Shown: piece after piece, positions 17,611 to 24,959 of the stretch
Position numbering within the stretch: position 1 is the stretch's first letter
Layout of the letters: each line of letters starts with the position of its first letter
DNA from: Hyphomicrobiaceae bacterium
Lineage (GTDB): Bacteria > Pseudomonadota > Alphaproteobacteria > Rhizobiales > Hyphomicrobiaceae
Direction of reading: 5' to 3'
Length of the DNA: 64,000 bases
NCBI GenBank assembly: GCA_016793635.1
Contig: JAEUMD010000003.1
Span: 216,745 to 280,744, forward strand
Translations under genes and position numbers: made by a program
Notes under the pieces: model-generated
What the model saw: the letters and a program-made list of their open reading frames with translations, nothing else
The model's database searches: none
Told to the model about the DNA's origin: nothing

Positions 17611-18251
17611 GGCGTAACTCCCCGGCGCCCGTAGATGGCACCCGTGTAGCCTCGGCTCAGGGCGAAGGTGAACGCATGCATGAGGCGGCTGAACGGGAAG
17701 TAGATCAGCCATAGATTGACCAGTCCCATGTGCAGCGTGCGCAATCCGGGATCGCTTTCACCGAGCGCGAAGCACCCTGTGAGCATCACCAGGAACGTCA
17801 ACCACGAGCCCATGTGATCGTCACGATCGCTGATCTGGCGCATCACCGGATCGGCGATACGCCGAACCCAAAGCACGATGAGACCGGCGAAGGCGATTTC
17901 GGCGGCGATGATGAACCACGTGCGCGACATCGCCGGCCAGCCGAAACCGAGGATGCGCTGCTCGATGAATTTGACGTGCGGAGCGGCGAAGAACAGCAGG
18001 GCGAAGAGACCGAGATGGAAGGCATATCCGGCCAGCCAATGGAACCACGTACGCTCGGCGAACGTGGTGCGGGGCACGAAGTGGCGCAGGTTGCCCTTGA
18101 TGAAGCCCACCGCCGCCGAATGCTTCGCCGGACTGAGATCGGTCTTGCGGCCGATGGCCAACAACCCGATCACGCGCCATGCCGCGCCGACCAGGAATAC
18201 AGTGGCCGCGAAGTACCACATCGGGCCTTCGACGAATTGAAGCAGAGTCAA
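17607..18251 (-). CDS. DsrM/TmcC/NarI-like cytochrome b membrane subunit
   Basis: The protein has 214 residues and about five membrane helices. Likely heme-ligand histidines lie in GYAFHLGLF and LRTLHMGL. The family (nitrate reductase gamma type) passes electrons between the quinone pool and a cytosolic Fe-S partner, here the CCG-domain protein whose start overlaps this stop by four bases. The start is TTG; it is supported by a perfect GGAGG five bases upstream and by the first membrane segment beginning soon after. It is 197 bases from the formate dehydrogenase cytochrome b gene upstream. Confidence 0.9.
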   Translation of the reverse strand: MTLLQFVEGPMWYFAATVFLVGAAWRVIGLLAIGRKTDLSPAKHSAAVGFIKGNLRHFVPRTTFAERTWFHWLAGYAFHLGLFALLFFAAPHVKFIEQRILGFGWPAMSRTWFIIAAEIAFAGLIVLWVRRIADPVMRQISDRDDHMGSWLTFLVMLTGCFALGESDPGLRTLHMGLVNLWLIYFPFSRLMHAFTFALSRGYTGAIYGRRGVTP

Positions 18252-18448
18252 CAGCGCCTCCGTCTGGTTCGAATGGCGGCGGGAGCCGGCCAGCTTCTCA
18301 TGTCACACACGTCGTCATGATCGGCCATCGTCACGCGACAAGAGATCGTCACTACGTTGCGCGATCGCGGATCGCCCCACCATGCTCTGCATCAACCTCG
18401 CGTCGCGAAGTAACAGCACTGTCGATCGAACACGATGCACGGTCGGCG

Positions 18449-19618
18449 CTAGACTTGGCCGAGCGCGGCCTTGGCTTCGGCAACCGATCGGTTGGTTGTC
18501 GCCTCGCGCTTGTGGGCCTCGTACCAGAGGTCGTGGTGCTCCTTTGCCCAGTTCTCGTCGACGGTGCCGCGCGTCATGCCCTCGAGCGCGCCATCCATGC
18601 CGATGGTCGCGAGGTAGATATGACCGAGACCGAAGGCGATGAATCCGAGCGCGGCGATGGCGTGCGCGAGGTTGGCGAGCTGTAGATAGTTGCGGCTGCC
18701 GAGGAACTCGGGGAACAACATCGCGAAGCCAGAGGCGCTGAGCACCAGCCCGAGCACGACCGACCACCAGTACCAAGTCTTTTCACCGAAGTTGTAGCGA
18801 TGCGAACTCGCATGGCCGCCGAAGAATCCGCCGCCCTTGAGGAGCCACCAGAAATCCGCGACCTGGAAGAAGTTGCCGCGAATGAAGGTCACGAACAGCA
18901 GCAGGATCGAGACGACGAAGATCGGACCCATCAGGTTGTGGGCCTGTAGCGAGGCGCTGGCGATCATCGAGAAGACGGTAGGACCGACGACCGGTAGCAG
19001 CACGTAACGGCCGAACAGAATGACGAGTCCAGTGAATGCGAGGATCAGCCACAGGCCGGCGGCGAACCAGTGCACGATCCGCTCGGTGAGCGAGAACCGT
19101 GGAATGACTCGTCCGGTGCGGCCTCCACTGATCGGCATGCGACCACGCACGAGATAGTAGAGAGCGATGGCGCCAGCGACACCGAGCAACACCCAAGCGC
19201 CCCACGTCGAAACCTTGCCGTTGCGCAAGTTGCGCCACGCCTCGCCCTCGGACTGAACGAGCTGGCCCGCCATAGGATCGGGAATTGTGACCTTACCGGC
19301 CTCTCCCTTTCTCACGCGCTGCCACATCTCCGTATCGAAGATCGCACCCTTTCCAGCGGTCGGGTTGACGACTTCGGGCGCGACAGCACCGGGCCGACCG
19401 CCTACGGGGGAATTGGCTGGGTCACTTGGCGGAGCGACATTCTCGACGGCGCCGGCGGGCGGGCGAACGCTTTGCGCCATACCGGGATTAGCCGCGGCAA
19501 CCACCATGACCAAAGCGAGGAGCAGCACCCCTGCGAGTGCCGCGGCCAACCGGCGGAACCCGGAACTGCGCCGTGCAACCGCACCGATACGGCGATCAAG
19601 AGCCGTAGAGACGATCAT
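18449..19618 (-). CDS. Formate dehydrogenase cytochrome b (gamma) subunit
   Basis: The protein has 389 residues, longer than E. coli FdoI because of an N-terminal leader with a hydrophobic segment (LAAALAGVLLLALVMVVAAA) and a Pro/Ala-rich periplasmic stretch to about residue 125. The core has the FDH-gamma pattern: RFSLTERIVHWFAAGLWLIL with a heme His, AHNLMGPIFVVSILLLFVTF, and LANLAHAIAALGFIAFGLGH with further histidines. It carries electrons from the periplasmic enzyme to quinone. The chosen ATG has GGGGAG six bases upstream. Reading leftward it follows the catalytic and Fe-S subunits and a lipoprotein. Confidence 0.92.
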   Translation of the reverse strand: MIVSTALDRRIGAVARRSSGFRRLAAALAGVLLLALVMVVAAANPGMAQSVRPPAGAVENVAPPSDPANSPVGGRPGAVAPEVVNPTAGKGAIFDTEMWQRVRKGEAGKVTIPDPMAGQLVQSEGEAWRNLRNGKVSTWGAWVLLGVAGAIALYYLVRGRMPISGGRTGRVIPRFSLTERIVHWFAAGLWLILAFTGLVILFGRYVLLPVVGPTVFSMIASASLQAHNLMGPIFVVSILLLFVTFIRGNFFQVADFWWLLKGGGFFGGHASSHRYNFGEKTWYWWSVVLGLVLSASGFAMLFPEFLGSRNYLQLANLAHAIAALGFIAFGLGHIYLATIGMDGALEGMTRGTVDENWAKEHHDLWYEAHKREATTNRSVAEAKAALGQV

Positions 19619-19741
19619 GTCATGCTCCCCATTGCGTATGCGCGATCTCGCACGTCTTGGTCTGGCGCCACTCATCGGCCCGGAGGGCGAAACCACCGAT
19701 CCGCTCGGGACGCAGCAGCGACGCCTCCTCGACCGGTGCCA

Positions 19742-19927
19742 TCATCGCCCCCGCTCCGCGCGTTCTCGCAGCAGCTTCCGCTGCTGATCCGTCAAGGCTT
19801 CATCTTGCTGGCCGGTGTAAGTCCCCTTTTCCAGGTGCACCGGTCTGTTCTGTTCTTCGGCCTTGCAACCGGCGAAGAGAAGGCTCGTCGCCCCGACGGC
19901 CAGCAGCAGCCCGCCGCGTCTCGTCAT
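19742..19927 (-). CDS. Small lipoprotein of the formate dehydrogenase locus
   Basis: The protein has 61 residues. The signal peptide MTRRGGLLLAVGATSLLFAG ends in a lipobox with the acylated Cys21 (LFAGC). The mature part is charged (HLEKGTYTG, then a basic C-terminal helix RKLLRERAERGR). GAGGAT stands five bases before the ATG. It lies between the Fe-S subunit and the cytochrome b subunit on the same strand. A small periplasmic lipoprotein here may help assembly or anchoring; I do not know a characterised homologue. Confidence 0.8.
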   Translation of the reverse strand: MTRRGGLLLAVGATSLLFAGCKAEEQNRPVHLEKGTYTGQQDEALTDQQRKLLRERAERGR

Positions 19928-20091
19928 GTGTGATCCTCGAGTCGGACGCCGGTCCGAAATGCAGATGGTCGATCGACGCCCGGTGCGCTCGCAACGTTGG
20001 TTCGAGGGAGACCGAGGCCATTCGCTTGAGCCATCGCCCACGGTGGCTCGCGGGCGGCGGCGCGATCCGCGTGGGTGCGGCTCGCGATGCA

Positions 20092-20115
20092 GGAGGCCCC
20101 GGCGCCGGGGCCTCC
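20092..20115 (-). terminator. Perfect 24-base palindrome after the Fe-S subunit gene
   Basis: GGAGGCCCCGGC is followed directly by its exact reverse complement, eighteen bases past the stop of the gene at 20134. There is no T-run after it on the minus strand, so it is not a classic intrinsic terminator. It could slow transcription or protect the 3' end of the message so that the catalytic and Fe-S subunits are made in excess over downstream genes. Confidence 0.5.
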
Positions 20116-20133
20116 GAACACGTTCGTTTAGGC

Positions 20134-20727
20134 TCAGCCGGACTGGCCGGGATAAGCCTTGCCCCAGCCCCATGCACCCGTGCCGAAGCCACGCGACACG
20201 ACACGCTCGCGGTAGATCTTCGAGACGATGTCACCGTCACCGGCGAGCAGCGCCTTGGTCGAGCACATCTCCGCGCAAAGCGGCAGCTTGCCCTCGGCGA
20301 GACGGTTGCGGCCGTACTTCTTGAACTCGGCGTCCGAGTTGTTGGCCTCGGGTCCGCCCGCGCAGAACGTGCACTTGTCCATCTTGCCGCGGCTGCCGAA
20401 GCTCGTCGTCTGCGGATACTGCGGCGCGCCGAACGGGCACGCATAGAAGCAGTAGCCGCAACCGATGCACAGATCCTTGTTGTGCAGCACGACGCCATCG
20501 GCGGTCTGGTAGAAGCAATCGACCGGACACACCGCCATGCACGGCGCATCCGAGCAATGCATGCACGCGACCGAGATGGAGCGCTCACCCGGCTTGCCGT
20601 CGTTGATGGTGACAACACGCCGGCGGTTCACGCCCCACGGAACTTCGTGCTCGTTCTTGCAGGCGGTGACGCACGCGTTGCACTCGATGCAGCGCTCGGC
20701 GTCGCAGAGGAATTTCATCCGTGCCAT
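20134..20727 (-). CDS. fdhB: Formate dehydrogenase Fe-S (beta) subunit
   Basis: The protein has 197 residues. It carries four cysteine clusters of the electron-transfer subunit type: Cys13, 16, 19, 23 (CIECNACVTAC), then CMHCSDAPCMAVCPV, CIGCGYCFYACPFG, and a last group KCTFC with PLCAEMCSTKAL. These bind four [4Fe-4S] clusters that lead electrons from the molybdenum subunit to cytochrome b. It has no membrane anchor of its own (E. coli FdnH has one) and no signal, so it is expected to be exported with the Tat-signal subunit. Its start is 19 bases after the catalytic subunit. Confidence 0.94.
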   Translation of the reverse strand: MARMKFLCDAERCIECNACVTACKNEHEVPWGVNRRRVVTINDGKPGERSISVACMHCSDAPCMAVCPVDCFYQTADGVVLHNKDLCIGCGYCFYACPFGAPQYPQTTSFGSRGKMDKCTFCAGGPEANNSDAEFKKYGRNRLAEGKLPLCAEMCSTKALLAGDGDIVSKIYRERVVSRGFGTGAWGWGKAYPGQSG

Positions 20728-20746
20728 TCGTCTGGCCCCTTCTCTC

Positions 20747-23668
20747 TCAAGCGCGGCTGATCTTGCAGAGCGTGGTCTTCGTCTCCTGCATCTGCGTTAC
20801 GACGTCGTACCCGTAGGTTTGCGCCGTGTTGGTCGCTTCGCCGAGAACGATCGGATCGGCGCCGTGCGGATACTTCGAACGCAGATCCTTGCCCTGGAAC
20901 ATGCCGCCGAAATGGAACGGCATGAACGCGACGCCCTTGCCGACGCGCTCCGTCACCATGGCCATGACCTTGACCTTGCCCTTCTCCGGCCCTTCGACCC
21001 ACACCGTCTCGCCATCGCGAATGCCGAGGTTGTTGGCATCGGTCGGATTGATCTCGACGAACATGTTCTGCTGGAGCTCGGCGAGCCACGGATTGGACCG
21101 CGTCTCGTCGCCGCCGCCTTCGTACTCGACCAGACGGCCGGACGTGAGGACGATCGGATAGTCCTTCGAGAAGTCCTGTTTCTGGATCGATTCATAAAGC
21201 GTCGGCAGGCGCGAATGGCGGCGGTCCGCGTGGGTCGGATAGGTCGCCACCAGATCGCGGCGCGGCGTGTAGAGCGGCTCGCGGTGCTTCGGAATGGGAT
21301 CGGGGAAGTTCCACACCACGCAACGCGCCTTGGCATTACCGAACGGGGCGATGCCATGCTTGATCGCGACGCGCTGGATGCCGCCCGAAAGGTCGGTCTT
21401 CCAGTTGACCGCGCCAAGCTTCTCCGCCTCGCTGCTGCCGGCCACCTTGGTGATCGCCGCCAACTCGGGTTCCGTGAGGTCCTTGTCCCAGCCGAGCTTC
21501 TGCAGCATCGCCATGGTCACTTCGGGGTGGCCATCCTGGATCTCGGAACCGACCGGATAGCTGTTGACCGCGAGCATGTTGTCGCGCACCGCGTCACCCG
21601 TCGCGTACTCCTTCGGCGCCGTCAGGCCGAAGTTGGCACGGAAGCACAGGCCGCCTTCCGCCACCGGCTTCGACGGATCGTAGAGATTGGCGGTGCCGGG
21701 ATGCTTCATCTCGGCGGTGCCCCAGCACGGCCACGGCAGGCCGTAGGTCTCACCGTCACACGGGCCGCCGTTGGCCTTCAGCGTCACCTTGTCGAAGGTG
21801 TGCTGGTTGGCCATGTGCAGCTTGAGGCGCTCGGGCGATTGGCCGGTATAACCGATGGTCCACATGCCGCGATTGAACTCGCGGGTCATGTCCTCGATGT
21901 TGGGCTCGTCGCCTTCTACCTTGATTTGATTGAACATCTCCTTTTCGAAGCCGAACTTCTTCGCGAGCTTGTACATGATGGTGTGGTCGGGCAGCGCCTC
22001 GAAGAACGGTCCGAACACCTTCTCACGCCATTGCAGCGAGCGGTTCGATGCGGTGACGGAGCCCGCCGTCTCGAACTGTGTTGCCGCCGGCAGCAGGTAG
22101 ACGCCGTCGGTGCGGTCGTGCATGACGGCCGTCACAGTCGGATAGGGATCGACGACGACGAGCAGGTCGAGCGCTTCCATCGCCTTCTTCAGGTCAGGAC
22201 CGCGCGTCTGCGAGTTGGGGGCGTGGCCCCAGTAGATCATCGCCCGCAGCTTGTCCTTCTGCGTGATGTTCTTCGGGTCCTCGAGCACGCCATCCGCCCA
22301 GCGGCTCACCGGTATGCCTGCGAGCTCCATCGCCTTCTGATCGACGAAGCGCGCGAGCAGGCTGTCGTAGCTGACGTTCCAGACACGCGCCCAGTGTTTC
22401 CACGAGCCGGTGGCGAGACCGTAGTAGCCCGGCAGACTGTCGATGCTGAGGCCGAAATCGGTGGCGCCCTGCACGTTGTCGTGGCCGCGGAAGATGTTGG
22501 TGCCGCCGCCCTCGACACCCATGTTGCCGAGCGCGAGCTGCAGGATGCAGTAGGCGCGGACGTTGGCGTTACCGGTGGTGTGCTGCGTGCCGCCCATGCA
22601 CCAGATCACCGTGCCGGGCTTGTTCTGAACCATCGTGCGGGCGACGCGCAGGAGCTGCGCACCCGGCACCCCGGTCACCTTCTCGACTTCCTCGGGCGTC
22701 CACTTCTTCACTTCGTCGCGGACGTACTCTATGCCCCAGACGCGCTTGGAAATGTAGTCCTTGTCTTCCCAGCCGTTCTCGAAGATGTGCCAGAGAATGC
22801 CCCAGATCAGCGCGACGTCGGTGCCAGGACGGAACCGCACATACTCGCTGGCATGTGCCGCCGTCCGCGTGAAGCGCGGGTCGAGCACGATAAGCGGCGC
22901 GTTGTTCTGCTCCTTCGCCTTCAGCAGGAACTGAAGCGAGACGGGATGCGCCTCGGCCGGGTTGCCGCCGATGAGGAAGATCGCCTTCGACTTCTGGATG
23001 TCGTTGTAGGAGTTGGTCATCGCGCCGTAGCCCCACGTATTCGCGACGCCCGCGACGGTCGTGGAGTGGCAGATGCGTGCCTGGTGGTCGACGTTGTTGG
23101 TGCCCCAGAACGCGGCCAGCTTGCGGTAGAGATAGGACTGCTCGTTGGAGTATTTGGCCGAGCCGAGCCAGTAGACGCTGTCAGGCCCCGACTTCTCGCG
23201 GATTTCCAGAAGCTTGTCGCCGACCTCGTTGATGGCGTCGTTCCAGGAGATCCGGACCCATTTGCCTCCGACCAGTTTCATCGGATACTTGAGCCGGCGC
23301 TCACCGTGCGCGTGCTCGCGCACCGCAGCACCCTTGGCGCAATGCGAACCGAGATTGAGCGGACTGTCGAACGCCGGCTCCTGGCCGACCCAGATACCAT
23401 TCTGGACCTCGGCGAGAACCGTGCAGCCGACCGAGCAGTGCGTGCAGACCGTCTTCTTGATCTCGACCTTGGCGGCAGAAGCAGCCGGATTGGCCGCCGC
23501 CGGGCGCACACGGCCACTTGCCAGCGTTCCCGCCGCGGCTAGGCCGCCGATCGTGAGACCGGAATTGCGCAGGAAAGCGCGACGATCGACCGAGCTACCC
23601 GCCTGATCGTCGAGTGCCGACGAGAGCCGTCCGCCGCGTGCTATTCCCTTTGTCTTCTTCTTGAGCAT
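20747..23668 (-). CDS. fdhA: Formate dehydrogenase catalytic (alpha) subunit, Tat-exported, cysteine type
   Basis: The protein has 973 residues. The Tat signal has Arg29-Arg30 in DRRAFLRNSG. Cys75, 78, 82 and 110 hold the N-terminal [4Fe-4S] cluster (CTHCSVGC, GSHCAKGA). Molybdopterin-domain motifs follow; the active-site residue that is selenocysteine in FDH-N is an ordinary cysteine here, Cys200 in ARICHSTTVAG. The C-terminal molybdopterin dinucleotide-binding region reads GRLVEYEGGGDETRSNPWLAE. It oxidises formate to CO2 in the periplasm. GGAG stands six bases before the ATG. Tungsten rather than molybdenum cannot be excluded from sequence. Confidence 0.95.
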   Translation of the reverse strand: MLKKKTKGIARGGRLSSALDDQAGSSVDRRAFLRNSGLTIGGLAAAGTLASGRVRPAAANPAASAAKVEIKKTVCTHCSVGCTVLAEVQNGIWVGQEPAFDSPLNLGSHCAKGAAVREHAHGERRLKYPMKLVGGKWVRISWNDAINEVGDKLLEIREKSGPDSVYWLGSAKYSNEQSYLYRKLAAFWGTNNVDHQARICHSTTVAGVANTWGYGAMTNSYNDIQKSKAIFLIGGNPAEAHPVSLQFLLKAKEQNNAPLIVLDPRFTRTAAHASEYVRFRPGTDVALIWGILWHIFENGWEDKDYISKRVWGIEYVRDEVKKWTPEEVEKVTGVPGAQLLRVARTMVQNKPGTVIWCMGGTQHTTGNANVRAYCILQLALGNMGVEGGGTNIFRGHDNVQGATDFGLSIDSLPGYYGLATGSWKHWARVWNVSYDSLLARFVDQKAMELAGIPVSRWADGVLEDPKNITQKDKLRAMIYWGHAPNSQTRGPDLKKAMEALDLLVVVDPYPTVTAVMHDRTDGVYLLPAATQFETAGSVTASNRSLQWREKVFGPFFEALPDHTIMYKLAKKFGFEKEMFNQIKVEGDEPNIEDMTREFNRGMWTIGYTGQSPERLKLHMANQHTFDKVTLKANGGPCDGETYGLPWPCWGTAEMKHPGTANLYDPSKPVAEGGLCFRANFGLTAPKEYATGDAVRDNMLAVNSYPVGSEIQDGHPEVTMAMLQKLGWDKDLTEPELAAITKVAGSSEAEKLGAVNWKTDLSGGIQRVAIKHGIAPFGNAKARCVVWNFPDPIPKHREPLYTPRRDLVATYPTHADRRHSRLPTLYESIQKQDFSKDYPIVLTSGRLVEYEGGGDETRSNPWLAELQQNMFVEINPTDANNLGIRDGETVWVEGPEKGKVKVMAMVTERVGKGVAFMPFHFGGMFQGKDLRSKYPHGADPIVLGEATNTAQTYGYDVVTQMQETKTTLCKISRA

Positions 23669-23740
23669 GGCAGTCTCCTCGCTCCTCGGGCGCCGCTCGC
23701 GAACCTACTGGCCGCGCGGCCCCTACCGAATTCTCTTCGA

Positions 23741-23950
23741 TCAGAACCTGGCGCGGTCGTAGTAAGTCTTCACGTGCTCGCTCTCGCGGTAGCCGTTCGC
23801 GTCGGCAGGCTTCGCCACTTCAGCCGTGGCGCTCTCCGCGCCCATCGCAACGGCAGCGGTTCCAACCGAGCCGATGCCGAGCAGTTTCAGAAGGCTGCGT
23901 CGATCCGTTTCGATCTTCTCGGCGGGCAACTTCTTTGCATTGTCTTGCAT
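23741..23950 (-). CDS. Formate dehydrogenase region Tat-target protein
   Basis: The protein has 69 residues. It has a twin-arginine signal (TDRRSLLKLLGIGSVGTAAV) and a short tail ending YRESEHVKTYYDRARF, the pattern of the small family found beside Tat-exported formate dehydrogenases (TIGR02811-like). GGGGAG stands seven bases before the ATG. The frame is open for a further 94 codons upstream, but that part is the out-of-frame reading of the chaperone gene. It probably assists export or maturation of the catalytic subunit, which follows 72 bases later. Confidence 0.88.
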   Translation of the reverse strand: MQDNAKKLPAEKIETDRRSLLKLLGIGSVGTAAVAMGAESATAEVAKPADANGYRESEHVKTYYDRARF

Positions 23951-24056
23951 TGTTCTGCTCCCCTGCTCGCCATCGGGTCCGGCCCGATCGCGTCTCTCTC
24001 TTACCGTCTTCTCTCGTTCGCTCCGCCGCCGCGGATACTTCCCAGGCTCCGTTCCT

Positions 24057-24686
24057 TCACACCATCCGGAACGCGCCGTTTTCGATCTCGATGAAAGCAC
24101 GGCCGACCGCGCCGACCTTCGCATAGAGCCTTGCCGAAGCCGCCTTCTCGAGGTCGCGGAACATGACGCGCGCCCAGCTGCCGAGATGGGCTTCGTAGAA
24201 TAGTTTCTGCTCGGCCAGGGCAAGCGGCTCACCGAAGCTGCCGTCGATCAAGCCCGCCATCATCTCGAGCAGCGAGGCGATGTGGTCCTCGGGCTCCGTT
24301 GCCTCGGGATCGCGCTCAATGCCCAGCCGCTCCATGTCCCGACGCAAACGGGCGAGCGGCTTCTCATGCAGGAAGCCGGTGAGGTAATAAGAGCCGTAGG
24401 GTAGGATCTCGCCGCGCGCGAGCCCGATGAAGAGGTCTTGATACTCGGCAGCGGCCTCGGCGGGGTTCGTCTCGCGGCAGATCGCGGCGAGGCCGTCGAT
24501 CGCCTGCCCGAAGCTCGACGAGTCGCCCTCGAGACCCGCGCCAAGCGTGAGTTCCTCCGTCCCAACCGGTCCCGACAGCAGGCGCGCCAGAAAACGGTAA
24601 ACGTCGGCCCGCAGCAGATCTTCGGCGGCAACCGCAGCGAAAGCCTGGTCATGCTCGGATATGGCGGAAGACGGCAGCGGAGGCAT
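24057..24686 (-). CDS. TorD/DmsD-family chaperone for the formate dehydrogenase
   Basis: The protein has 209 residues, all-helical, cytosolic. It carries the TorD-family signature EYQDLFIGLARGEILPYGSY and the later EPEDHIASLLEMM. Such chaperones bind the Tat signal of a molybdoenzyme until the cofactor is inserted. Its position just before the Tat-target peptide and fdhA makes fdhA the likely client. Transcription may begin in the 273 bases upstream, which separate it from the large Fe-S protein gene. I give no symbol because TorD, DmsD and FdhE-like naming is client-specific. Confidence 0.9.
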   Translation of the reverse strand: MPPLPSSAISEHDQAFAAVAAEDLLRADVYRFLARLLSGPVGTEELTLGAGLEGDSSSFGQAIDGLAAICRETNPAEAAAEYQDLFIGLARGEILPYGSYYLTGFLHEKPLARLRRDMERLGIERDPEATEPEDHIASLLEMMAGLIDGSFGEPLALAEQKLFYEAHLGSWARVMFRDLEKAASARLYAKVGAVGRAFIEIENGAFRMV

Positions 24687-24915
24687 GCCCTAGCTCACCC
24701 TCCCAGGATTCTCAGGCGACATCAGATGGCCACCCCTTGCCCTTTTTGTAGCATGAGTGTGCACACGTTCCGGAAATCCTGCAACCAGTTGATGCAGTTT
24801 GCTCATCACAATTGGAATATTTTGTTCGCCGCACCGCAACATTGACGACCCATTCCAACCCACGAAGCGAGCGTGGCTGAGATGTGGAAACCAGCACAAA
24901 TGCGGGGCTGGAGCA

Positions 24916-24940
24916 CGTTGGTGGCATGCCATCCACCACG
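24916..24940 (-). terminator. Hairpin after the large Fe-S protein gene
   Basis: CGTTGGTGG and CCACCACG form a stem around an eight-base loop, 20 bases past the stop at 24960. The run of T that an intrinsic terminator needs is missing, so it may only be an mRNA end or a partial block before the chaperone-fdh genes. The 273-base gap around it holds AT-richer DNA near 24805-24835 that could be a promoter for the chaperone gene. Confidence 0.4.
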
Positions 24941-24959
24941 TTGCTGCACCGCATCCCGC

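Noticed and set aside
23069-23071. Selenocysteine codon in fdhA
   Set aside because: The active-site codon is TGC for cysteine and the frame needs no recoded stop.
20537-23542. A 1001-codon open frame on the plus strand opposite fdhA
   Set aside because: It is the antisense reading of fdhA in G+C-rich DNA; its translation has no family resemblance and no domain, while the minus strand encodes a clear formate dehydrogenase.
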